Source: DASPKO01 sp035628055
GTDB taxonomy: Bacteria > Planctomycetota > Phycisphaerae > Phycisphaerales > UBA1924
Assembly (NCBI GenBank): GCA_035628055.1
Contig: DASPKO010000072.1
Coordinates: forward strand, 1 to 8,118
Direction of reading: 5' to 3'
Length of the DNA: 8,118 bases
The translations under genes and the position numbers were made by a program. How positions within the stretch are numbered: position 1 is the stretch's first letter; each line of letters starts with the position of its first letter. The notes beneath the pieces are model-generated. The model was not told where the DNA came from and ran no database searches. It worked only from the letters and a program-made list of their open reading frames with translations. This document shows, in pieces, positions 1 to 6,581 of this stretch.

Positions 1-1
1 C

Positions 2-907
2 ACGGAGATCGGGTTCCTGGGCGACGTGCTCTTTGCCACCAGCAACAGCGGCGCGGCGGGGCGCCCGTGGCTCTTCAACCTCGCGGGCCGGGGTCCGTTT
101 CTCAATCCCTACATCTGTCAGTTTTACGGCGCGGTGCAGCACGCGGGCCCGTTCGTCTTCGGCGAGGGTGCCGACGCGAGCAACACCTGCGTGGACGGCA
201 ACCTGGTCTACGTCTGCCAGGACGCGCCGGGGCGCATCATCACGGTCTCGCCCACGTCGTGGTCGGTCCTGGCCGGGGGCCTCTCGCGCCCGGGCGGGAT
301 CGCCGTGTACCCGCCCCCCACGCCTCCGATCACGAGCGGCGCCGTGGTGCTGCGCATCGATGCGGGGGACGACTCCGGAGAGGGGACCAACGCCAACGTC
401 CTGCTCGTGGACGACCTCGGGCGCCGCCTGGGCCGCCTGCCCAACGGGGACGCGGTCAACGACTTCGGCGCCGGGGCGGTGGCCCTGGACCTCGGGCCCG
501 GGGGCGCGGTGCGCGTCTACGCGATCGTCGATCCCGCTCCGGGCACCTTCGACGTGCAGGTCGCCGGGACCCAGGCCGGCCCCTATGCCCTGCGCGGCTA
601 CCTGGCCGACACGGCGCTGGGCGGGGCCGCGGTTAGCGTCTCGGGTCAGGCCCAGCCCGGCGTGATCGAGGCGCGCACGCTGCGCCTCACGGGGCCGCTG
701 GACCTGGCCTTCGGCGTCCCGTGCCCGGCAGACTTCAATGACGATGGCGCGCTCACCACCTCGGACATCTCCGCCTTCCTGGTGGCCTGGTTCTCCGACC
801 TGGCCGGGGGGACCGCCGCGGCCGACTTCAATGCCGACGGGTCGGTCACCACCAGCGACATCAGCGCCTTTCTGGCGGCGTGGTTCCAGGGTCTGACGGA
901 CTGCTGA
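2..907 (+). CDS. Secreted protein with C-terminal GC-type dockerin module (5' end missing)
   Basis: The reading frame is open from the left edge and ends at TGA 905-907, leaving 301 visible residues; the start lies outside the window. Residues 1-105 look like the last blades of a beta-propeller (short strands such as NLVYVC and GRIITVSP, then GLSRPGGIAVYP, recalling NHL/SMP-30 blades). A P/T-rich hinge and a beta-rich domain (about 110-235) follow. The end is a dockerin-like module: CPADFNDDG...DISAFLVAWF and DFNADG...DISAFLAAWF, each a DxNxDGxxxxxD calcium loop plus helix, closed by a final TDC. Such Cys-bracketed modules are common at the C-termini of secreted Phycisphaerae proteins, where cohesin partners are mostly unknown. 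I infer export and surface or envelope attachment through the module. The substrate or role of the N-terminal part cannot be told. The last 47 bases overlap the convergent gene. The module is certain; the propeller reading is tentative. Confidence 0.88.
   Translation, partial: TEIGFLGDVLFATSNSGAAGRPWLFNLAGRGPFLNPYICQFYGAVQHAGPFVFGEGADASNTCVDGNLVYVCQDAPGRIITVSPTSWSVLAGGLSRPGGIAVYPPPTPPITSGAVVLRIDAGDDSGEGTNANVLLVDDLGRRLGRLPNGDAVNDFGAGAVALDLGPGGAVRVYAIVDPAPGTFDVQVAGTQAGPYALRGYLADTALGGAAVSVSGQAQPGVIEARTLRLTGPLDLAFGVPCPADFNDDGALTTSDISAFLVAWFSDLAGGTAAADFNADGSVTTSDISAFLAAWFQGLTDC
731..886 (+). repeat. Two dockerin-type calcium-loop repeats within the left-edge gene
   Basis: Bases 731-793 and 824-886 encode two 21-residue units separated by 31 codons from start to start. 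Both carry Asp-x-Asn-x-Asp-Gly, an Asp six residues after the Gly (position 12 of the loop), and the helix DISAFLxAWF. The DNA is also visibly similar (both begin gacttcaatg), so the unit is an internal duplication, as is usual in dockerins. All calcium-ligand positions are kept in both copies. Confidence 0.85.
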
Positions 908-2093
908 CCGCCGGGGCGGGCTTGTCCAGGTGCAGGTCGAGCAGGCGCACGTCGAGCACGCGCCCGAACTTTTCGCCGACACGGCGCATGACGCCAATAG
1001 TCTCGAACCCCAGGGCCTCGTGCAGCCGCAGGCTCGCAGGATTGCCTTCCACCACCCGCGCCAGGATGACCCACACGCCGGCGGCGGGGGCGCCCCGGAT
1101 CAGCTCGCCCATGAGCAGGCGCCCGGTGCCCCGCCCCCGGAAGTCCGGGTGCACGTACACGGAGTTCTCGGCCGCGCGCGCGTAAGCGCACCGGGTCGAC
1201 CACGGCTGGAGCCGCGCCCAGCCCGCCACCCGCCCCTGCGTCTCCGCCACGAGCACCGGGTAGCGCCCCGGGTCGTGCTCGGTGAGCCAGGCCGTCCGCT
1301 GCGCCGGCGTCTTGGGCTCGGTCTCGAAGGTGCTCGTGCCGTGGAGGACCTCGCGGTCGTAGATGGCGAAGATGCCGTCGAGGTCAGCCGGGGTGGCGGC
1401 CCGCACGGTGGCACGGTCCGCGTCGCCCGCGGACCCGGGCTCGGCGAGGGCGCGGGCCATGGCCTCGGCCGCCACCGCCCGGTGGCTGATCCGGTTCTTC
1501 TCCTCGGCGCTCAGCTCGGCGCTGGTGCGCGCCAGTTCGGGCGCCACGAGGAAGAGCGGGTCGTACCCGAAGCCGTTGGCCCCCGCGGGAACGCGGGGTG
1601 GCACGCCGATGCGCCCGTGCAGCACCCCGCGGGTCACACGCCGGGGCGCCCCGTCCGGGCCCGCCAGGGCCATCACGCACACGAACCGCGCCGTGCGCCG
1701 CTCCGGCGCGACGCCCTCCAGTTCCCGGAGCACGCGGCGGTTGTTGGCCGAGTCGCGCTCGGCGCGCCCGATCCCGGTCTCGCGCCCGTCCGAGGCGTAA
1801 TGCGACGAGATCACGCCGGGTCGGCCCCCGAGCGCGTCGATCTCGAGCCCCGAATCGTCCGCCACACAGAGCCGCCCGGTGTGCCGCGCGTACCAGGCGG
1901 CCTTGAGCCGCGCGTTCTCCTCGAAGGTGGTTCCGGTCTCCCTGGGCTCCGGAATCGCCGCGCCCCCCGGGACCTCGGTGAGGGGCGCCACGCTCACCCC
2001 GTGGCGCGCGAAGATGGCGCGCAGCTCCGCCACTTTGTGCGGGTTGCCGGTCGCCAGCACGACGGGCCCCGGGCTCGCCGCCTCCCTCGCCAT
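861..2093 (-). CDS. rdgB: RdgB/HAM1 XTP/dITP pyrophosphatase fused to GNAT acetyltransferase
   Basis: A 410-residue protein with two complete enzyme domains in one frame. Residues 9-212 are RdgB/HAM1-like: ATGNPHK (14-20), FEENARLKA (57-65), VADDSGLEIDALGG (77-90), GANGFGYDPLF (171-181) and EEKNRISHRA (197-206). This family hydrolyses deaminated purine nucleoside triphosphates (XTP, dITP) to monophosphate and pyrophosphate, keeping them out of DNA. Residues 228-390 are a GNAT domain of the phosphinothricin/methionine-sulfoximine acetyltransferase type: VYVHPDFRGRGTGRLL (312-327, acetyl-CoA loop), NPASLRLHEALGF (351-363) and GEKFGRVLDV (373-382). The linker is about 15 residues (AEPGSAGDADR). 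ATG 2093 is chosen because HAM1 homology starts just after it and a weak GAGAG lies 7 bases upstream. No stop separates the domains. An independent internal start for the GNAT part (GTG at Val230) is possible but unsupported. The P/S-rich tail is encoded opposite the dockerin gene. The GNAT acceptor is unknown. Confidence 0.92.
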   Translation of the reverse strand: MAREAASPGPVVLATGNPHKVAELRAIFARHGVSVAPLTEVPGGAAIPEPRETGTTFEENARLKAAWYARHTGRLCVADDSGLEIDALGGRPGVISSHYASDGRETGIGRAERDSANNRRVLRELEGVAPERRTARFVCVMALAGPDGAPRRVTRGVLHGRIGVPPRVPAGANGFGYDPLFLVAPELARTSAELSAEEKNRISHRAVAAEAMARALAEPGSAGDADRATVRAATPADLDGIFAIYDREVLHGTSTFETEPKTPAQRTAWLTEHDPGRYPVLVAETQGRVAGWARLQPWSTRCAYARAAENSVYVHPDFRGRGTGRLLMGELIRGAPAAGVWVILARVVEGNPASLRLHEALGFETIGVMRRVGEKFGRVLDVRLLDLHLDKPAPAVSSPSDPGTTPPERR

Positions 2094-2189
2094 GCCCGCA
2101 CTCTCGCACGCCCGCCGGGGCCTTTCAAGTCCCGCGGCGCCCGCCGCGTGCGGAGGGGCGAGCCGGGGGAGGGGCCTAACATCACTCCG
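2094..2189. promoter_or_regulatory. Divergent intergenic region between rdgB-GNAT and ALDH7 genes
   Basis: These 96 bases separate two divergently read genes, so both transcription starts are expected here or just inside the genes. On the plus strand a purine-rich run, gggggagggg (2165-2174), is the likely ribosome site for the GTG at 2190, though 15 bases away is long. On the minus strand GAGAG (2105-2101) lies 7 bases before the ATG at 2093. I see no convincing -35/-10 pair. The role as shared promoter region is inferred from gene orientation only. Confidence 0.4.
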
Positions 2190-3716
2190 GTGACCGCGAA
2201 TCTCTTCGACGTGCTGGGTCTTCGCGACGATCCCCGCTTCGTGCCGGCAGACCGGGTCGGGGGGGAGGGGGTCATCGCGAGCCTCAATCCCGCGACCGGG
2301 GAGACCCTCGGCGGGCTCCGCCTCGACGACGCCGAGTCCTGCGACCGGACCATCGCGGAGGCCCAGCAGACCTTCCTGCGCTGGCGCTCGGTGCCCGCGC
2401 CGGTGCGCGGGCAGGTGGTGCGGGCGGTCGCCGAGGCCCTGCGCGCCAAGCGCGACGCCCTGGGCGAGCTCATCAGCCTGGAGATGGGCAAGGTTCGCGC
2501 CGAGGGCGTCGGCGAGGTTCAGGAGACGATCGACATCGCCGACCTGGCCGTCGGACTCTCGCGCCAGCTCCACGGTCTGACCATGCCCAGCGAGCGGCCC
2601 GAGCACAGGCTCTTCGAGCAGTGGCACCCGCTGGGGCCGATCGGGGTCATCACCGCCTTCAACTTCCCGCACGCCGTCTGGGGCTGGAACGCGATGCTCG
2701 GGGCGGTCTGTGGCGACGTGATCGTGTGGAAGCCCAGCCTGCTGACCCCGCTCGTGAGCCTGGCGAGCAACCGCATCGCCGAGCAGACCGCCGCGGGGAC
2801 GGGCCACTCGGGGGTCTTCCGCCTGGTCGCGGGCACGGACGAGCTGGTGGGGGAGCGGCTCATCGCCGACCGGCGGCTGCCGCTGATCTCGGCGACGGGC
2901 TCGTGCCGGATGGGCCGGCGCGTCGGGCAGGTGGTCGCGGGACGGCTGGGGCGGTGCCTGCTGGAGCTGGGCGGCAACAACGCCGTCATCGTGCACCGGG
3001 ACGCGGACCAGGACCTGGCGCTGCGGGCGGTGCTCTTCAGTGCCGTGGGCACCGCCGGGCAGCGCTGCACCACCACGCGCCGGCTGCTCGTGCACGAGTC
3101 GATCGCCGAGGCGTTCACCGCGCGGCTGGTCGCCGCCTACCAGAGCATCCGCGTGGGCGACCCCATGAAGGAAGGCACTCACGTCGGCCCGCTCATCAGC
3201 GAGCGCGCGGTCGAGATGTTCCTCCACGCGGTGCGCGCGGCGCAGGAGCAGGGGGGGCGGGTGCTGGTCGGGGGCGCTCGGGCCCGCCCGGGCGGCGCCC
3301 TGGAGCGCGGGCACTTCGTGCAGCCGACGATCATCCGGGCCGCGCCGGGCCAGACGCTCCCGATCGCCTGCGAGGAGACCTTCGCGCCCATCCTGTACGT
3401 CTTTACGTTCCGCGACCTCGACGAGGCGATCGCGCTGCAGAACGGCGTCGACCAGGGGCTCTCGAGCGCCATCTTCACCGAGTCGGTCCGGGCGGCGGAG
3501 CGCTTCCTGGGGCCGGCGGGCTCGGACTGCGGCCTGGCCTACGTCAACCTCGGGACCAGCGGGGCCGAGATCGGGGGTGCCTTCGGCGGGGAGAAGGACA
3601 CGGGCGGCGGGCGGGAGTCGGGGTCCGACGCCTGGAAGGCGTACATGCGCCGCCAGACCTGCACCGTCAACGGCGGGGGGAAGTTCGAACTCGCACAGGG
3701 GATTCGCTTTGACTGA
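2190..3716 (+). CDS. ALDH7/antiquitin-type aldehyde dehydrogenase (aminoadipate-semialdehyde dehydrogenase-like)
   Basis: A 508-residue NAD-dependent aldehyde dehydrogenase of the ALDH7 (antiquitin) branch, whose members oxidise alpha-aminoadipate semialdehyde in lysine breakdown. Counting GTG 2190 as residue 1, the catalytic Cys is 293 (GTAGQRCTT), the general base Glu 259 (LLELGGNN), the oxyanion Asn 158 (AFNFP) and the cofactor Lys 181 (WKPS). The branch hallmarks GTSGAEIGGAFGGEK (455-469), TGGGRESGSDAWK (471-483) and YMRR are present, and the C-terminus LAQGIRFD matches the end of animal antiquitins. Glu112 and Arg292 fall where human ALDH7A1 Glu121 and Arg301 bind the aminoadipate group (constant offset of 9), which favours the same substrate. 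The start is GTG, with a purine-rich run 15 bases upstream; an in-frame GTG at 2148 is a less likely alternative. The stop overlaps the rpiA start, so the two genes are co-translated. The family is certain; the substrate is inferred. Confidence 0.95.
   Translation: MTANLFDVLGLRDDPRFVPADRVGGEGVIASLNPATGETLGGLRLDDAESCDRTIAEAQQTFLRWRSVPAPVRGQVVRAVAEALRAKRDALGELISLEMGKVRAEGVGEVQETIDIADLAVGLSRQLHGLTMPSERPEHRLFEQWHPLGPIGVITAFNFPHAVWGWNAMLGAVCGDVIVWKPSLLTPLVSLASNRIAEQTAAGTGHSGVFRLVAGTDELVGERLIADRRLPLISATGSCRMGRRVGQVVAGRLGRCLLELGGNNAVIVHRDADQDLALRAVLFSAVGTAGQRCTTTRRLLVHESIAEAFTARLVAAYQSIRVGDPMKEGTHVGPLISERAVEMFLHAVRAAQEQGGRVLVGGARARPGGALERGHFVQPTIIRAAPGQTLPIACEETFAPILYVFTFRDLDEAIALQNGVDQGLSSAIFTESVRAAERFLGPAGSDCGLAYVNLGTSGAEIGGAFGGEKDTGGGRESGSDAWKAYMRRQTCTVNGGGKFELAQGIRFD
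3697..3711 (+). promoter_or_regulatory. Ribosome binding site and TTG start of rpiA inside the ALDH7 gene
   Basis: AGGGG at 3697-3701 lies 7 bases before TTG 3709-3711. The TTG overlaps the last codons and stop (3714-3716) of the dehydrogenase in another frame, an arrangement typical of translational coupling. It decides the rpiA start: the next in-frame ATG (3772) would remove the first helix and bring the start right up to the phosphate-binding GLGTG motif. Confidence 0.65.
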
Positions 3717-4431
3717 GCCCAAACTTCTCGACGCGTTGGCCGAGGCGGCGGTGGCCCCCATCACCTCCGGCATGGTCGTGGGGCTCGGCACGGGCCGCAC
3801 CGCGTCGCGCGGCATCCTCGCGCTCGCCGAGCGCGTCAAGGACGAGGGGCTGGACATCCAGTGCGTCCCGACCAGCCACGTCACCGAGACGCTCGCCCGC
3901 CAGCTCCAGCTCAACGTGATCGACTTCACGATGGTCGAGCGCGTCGACTATCTCTTCGACGGCGCCGACGAGGTCGACCGCCAGTTCCGCATGGTCAAGG
4001 GCGCCGGCGGGGCCATGCTCCGCGAGCGCATCGTGGCCCACGCCGCCGACAAGCGCGTCTACATGATCGACGAGTCCAAGCTCGTCGACCGCCTGGGCTC
4101 CAAGGGAACGCTCGGCGTGGCCGTGGTGGCCTTCGGGCTGGCCTCCATCCGCGCCCACCTCCGCGAGATGGGGTTCAACGGCGTGGTGCGCCGCACGCTC
4201 TCGGGCGAGCTCTTCCTGACCGACAACGCCAACCTCATCATCGACGTCACCATGGGCGACTGGCACCCCGAGGAGCTCGCCGCGGTCCTCGATTCCATCG
4301 CCGGCGTCGTCGATCACGGGCTCTTCCTCGACGAGTGCGACGAGCTCTTCGTCGAGACGGGCGCGGGAATCCAGCACCTCGTGCGGCCCGCTCCGGCCGG
4401 CGGGTGTGGCAGCTCCTGCGGCTGCCACTAG
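3709..4431 (+). CDS. rpiA: Ribose-5-phosphate isomerase A with Cys-rich C-terminal tail
   Basis: A 240-residue RpiA, which interconverts ribose 5-phosphate and ribulose 5-phosphate in the non-oxidative pentose phosphate pathway (cytoplasm). From the TTG start the motifs are GLGTGRT (25-31, phosphate loop), DGADEVD (84-90) and KGAGGAMLRER (97-107). Asp84, Lys97 and Glu106 match E. coli Asp81, Lys94 and Glu103 with a constant offset of 3, so the active site is complete. TDNANLIIDV (171-180) and GVVDHGLF (199-206) complete the fold. E. coli RpiA has about 219 residues. The extra length here is mainly a tail after residue 226, PAPAGGCGSSCGCH, with three Cys and a terminal His, which is not part of the canonical enzyme. 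The TTG start overlaps the upstream dehydrogenase by 8 bases and has a good ribosome site, so the two are one operon. No clear terminator follows. Confidence 0.95.
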   Translation: MTEPKLLDALAEAAVAPITSGMVVGLGTGRTASRGILALAERVKDEGLDIQCVPTSHVTETLARQLQLNVIDFTMVERVDYLFDGADEVDRQFRMVKGAGGAMLRERIVAHAADKRVYMIDESKLVDRLGSKGTLGVAVVAFGLASIRAHLREMGFNGVVRRTLSGELFLTDNANLIIDVTMGDWHPEELAAVLDSIAGVVDHGLFLDECDELFVETGAGIQHLVRPAPAGGCGSSCGCH

Positions 4432-4603
4432 CTTCGCCGCGCGCTCCCGTCCCCGCTCGGGCGTTCCGATAAGCCGGGCGCCGGCGCGCAACCCCTCGGG
4501 CTCGCACGTCCGGCCACGCCGCCCGGGTGAACCGGGTCGAGTGGGCCGTCCGTGACGCCGATATCTCCCCGTGCGACGTTGACCGTCGCCGGGAAGGAAC
4601 ACC
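4432..4603 (+). promoter_or_regulatory. Intergenic region upstream of the coiled-coil gene, with small hairpins and RBS
   Basis: These 172 bases hold no gene I can support. A short hairpin GCCGG-GCG-CCGGC (4473-4485) follows rpiA but lacks a T-run, so it is not a convincing intrinsic terminator. A second inverted repeat, GCGACG-TTGAC-CGTCGC (4573-4589), sits directly before the ribosome site GGAAGGA (4592-4598), whose core AAGGA is 5 bases before ATG 4604. That repeat could be an operator or a leader hairpin, or chance in GC-rich DNA. No clear -35/-10 pair is seen. Confidence 0.4.
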
Positions 4604-6571
4604 ATGGCCGAGGAGCTTGCGAGCCGGACCGCGCCACCCGGGCGCGGGACCGAGCACCCCCGCCCCGACGACGACGTGGCCGCGCTGGTCGTGGAGGTGC
4701 AGCGGCGGCTCGAGCGCGTGGTGAGCCAGGCGCGCGAGCTCGGGGACGAGCGGGCCGAGCTGGCCGCCGAGCGCGCCCGCGCCGAGGCGCAGCGCCGCGA
4801 GCTGGACGCCCGCCGGGCCGAGCTCGAGCACGAGCGCGCCCGCCGGCTCGACCTCTTCCGCGAGACCGAGCAGGAACTGGCGGCCCGCGAGCGGGCCCTG
4901 GGAGAGCGGGCCGCGGAGATCGCCCACGCCGCCAAGGAACTCGCCGATGGCCGGGCCGTGCTGGGCGAGCGCCAGGCGCGCTTCGAGACCCACCGCGCGG
5001 GACTCGAGGCCGCGAGTACGGCCCTGGCTGAGCGCGAGCGGCAGCTCCAGGGCCGGCGCGCCGAGCTGGACTCTCTGGCCGAGGCCATCGCCGAGCGCGA
5101 GGCGGAGGTCGGGGTCCGACGGGAACAGAACGAGCGGGCGGCGGCGGAACTGGCGCGTCGCGAGGCCGGGCTCGAGGCCCGCGCCGCGGAGCTGCGCGCG
5201 ACCGAATCTCGGCTGGCGGAGCGCGAGCGCGCGTGCCGCAGCGACGCGGACCAGCGCGTGGAACAGGCCACGCGCCAGCTCGAGGCCCGGCTCGCCGAGG
5301 CCGAGCGCGTCGCGCAGGACGTGCGGGCCGACCGGGACTCGCGGGCCCTGGCCTGCCAGCGCTTCGAGGCGACGGTGCGCGAACTGGAGGCCCGCCTGGC
5401 CGCGGACGCGGGGCGGCGCGCCGGGCTGGAAGCGAACATCGCCGGATTGACCCGCCACGTGGAACGGCTCGAGGCCGAGGCGGCCGGGAGGGAGGCCGCG
5501 AGCACCGGCTCGGCCCAGGAGATCGAGAAGCGCGACCTGGCGATCGGCGTCTTGAAGGAACGGCTCGAGGCGGCCCGGCGCGAGCGCGATCAAGCCGGCG
5601 CGGCCCTCGAGGCCGCGCGGGCCGAGGCCGGGCGCCTGGCCCAGGAGCTCGCCACCACGGGCCCCCGGGCCGAGCAGGCCGGCTCGCCGGCCCCCGCTCC
5701 GAGCGCCCGCGTCCTGAGGCGCCAGCAGCGTTTGGCGCTCTGCACCAACCTGCTCCGCGAGCGCACCCGCAAGGTCATGGCGGCCAAGCAGGCGGTCGAG
5801 AAGCGCCAGGCCGAGTGCGAGCTGCTGCTCGCCCAGCGTCCCAAGCTCGTCGCCGCCATGGAGGGCGTCCGCGCCGTGGAGCGCGGGCTGGCCGCGCGCG
5901 CGGCCCGACGCGGGGCCGCGGTGCTGGTGGCCTGCGCCTGCGTGGGCCTCGCCGTGCTCGCCGGGCTCTGCTGGGCCGTGGCGGGCCAGGCCTTCCCGGG
6001 GGTTTATGCCGCCCGGGGGATCGTCGCGGCGGACACGGGCGGGCGCACCCTCACCGAGGCCGACCTGGCGGCCTGGGACCAGTTCCACCAGCAGATCGTC
6101 CGCGACCCGCAGTTCCACGCAATGGCGGCGGAGCGCTTCGCCCAGCGCGGGCTGGCCCACCTGGCCAGCCCCGCCGCGGTCGGCGCCCGGGTGCTCGACG
6201 CCCTCTATGTCGATGCGCCCGCGCCGGGCCAGGTGAGCTACGAGCTCCGCGGCACGGGCTCGGCGGGCACCGCCCGCGAGCTCGACACGCTCCTGACCGC
6301 GCTGGTGGCCCACGCCAACGCCACGCGGGGCGCCCGGGCCGACGGGGCCGCGACCGCGATCGCCCAGGCCGCCACCTGCGACGCCGAGCCGCTGCGCGAC
6401 CGGCGTCTGGTCGCGGCGGCCGGGATGACCGGGGCGAGCGCGCTGGGCATGGGCCTGCTGGGCCTGGTCGCCTGGGGCCGCATGGCCCGCGGGGCGGCCC
6501 GGTACGAGCAGACGCGGCGCGTGGGCGCCATGCTCGCGGAGGTGCAGTGGGGGCCGGGGCGGGCGGGCTAG
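4604..6571 (+). CDS. Long coiled-coil protein with two C-terminal membrane helices and a Wzz-like periplasmic domain
   Basis: A 655-residue protein that I do not recognise as a named family. Residues 1-24 are a disordered, Pro-rich start. Residues about 25-350 are almost uninterrupted coiled coil, rich in Glu, Arg, Ala and Leu (units such as RRAELEHERARR and ARREAGLEARAAEL). A P/A linker (352-368) and a second helical stretch (369-433) follow. Helix one is about 437-461 (GAAVLVACACVGLAVLAGLC...) and helix two about 602-625. Arg residues just before the first and after the second (RMARGAARYEQTRR) place both ends in the cytoplasm, so residues 462-600 face the periplasm. That loop (strand near GIVAADTGG, helix with RDPQFHAMAAERFAQRGL, strand VSYELRGTG, helix ARELDTLLTALVAHANAT) recalls Wzz-type polysaccharide co-polymerases, which share the two-helix layout. 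I infer an envelope role, perhaps in polysaccharide export or as a scaffold. The start is firm: ATG 5 bases after AAGGA. Structure calls are sure, function is not. Confidence 0.85.
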   Translation: MAEELASRTAPPGRGTEHPRPDDDVAALVVEVQRRLERVVSQARELGDERAELAAERARAEAQRRELDARRAELEHERARRLDLFRETEQELAARERALGERAAEIAHAAKELADGRAVLGERQARFETHRAGLEAASTALAERERQLQGRRAELDSLAEAIAEREAEVGVRREQNERAAAELARREAGLEARAAELRATESRLAERERACRSDADQRVEQATRQLEARLAEAERVAQDVRADRDSRALACQRFEATVRELEARLAADAGRRAGLEANIAGLTRHVERLEAEAAGREAASTGSAQEIEKRDLAIGVLKERLEAARRERDQAGAALEAARAEAGRLAQELATTGPRAEQAGSPAPAPSARVLRRQQRLALCTNLLRERTRKVMAAKQAVEKRQAECELLLAQRPKLVAAMEGVRAVERGLAARAARRGAAVLVACACVGLAVLAGLCWAVAGQAFPGVYAARGIVAADTGGRTLTEADLAAWDQFHQQIVRDPQFHAMAAERFAQRGLAHLASPAAVGARVLDALYVDAPAPGQVSYELRGTGSAGTARELDTLLTALVAHANATRGARADGAATAIAQAATCDAEPLRDRRLVAAAGMTGASALGMGLLGLVAWGRMARGAARYEQTRRVGAMLAEVQWGPGRAG

Positions 6572-6581
6572 AGCACGCGAC

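Noticed and set aside
930..2189. Plus-strand open frame continuing 420 codons upstream of the ALDH7 start
   Set aside because: It is antisense to rdgB-GNAT in the same triplet register and has a low-complexity Arg/Pro/Gly/His composition; the dehydrogenase homology starts at GTG 2190 and the full-length size fits the family.
861..3929. Very long minus-strand open frame (1022 codons) running through rpiA and ALDH7 antisense into the rdgB-GNAT gene
   Set aside because: Only the part from ATG 2093 onward has protein-family motifs. Upstream it lies triplet-on-triplet opposite the ALDH7 codons, where stops would need the sense codons TTA, CTA or TCA, which are rare in DNA this GC-rich.
4473..4485. 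Possible intrinsic terminator after rpiA
   Set aside because: The five-base GCCGG/CCGGC stem has no following T-run, so it does not meet the usual form.
4700..5650. Repetitive GAGCGCGAG- and GCCGAGCTG-like words as a DNA repeat array
   Set aside because: The recurrence follows Glu/Arg/Ala/Leu heptads of the coiled coil and has no fixed period at the DNA level.
3667..6313. Long minus-strand open frames (612 and 688 codons) opposite rpiA and the coiled-coil gene
   Set aside because: Their compositions are extreme (Arg/Ser/Ala or Gly/Ala/Leu/Arg) with no motifs, as expected for antisense frames of a GC-rich coiled-coil gene. The plus-strand genes have ribosome sites and recognisable structure.
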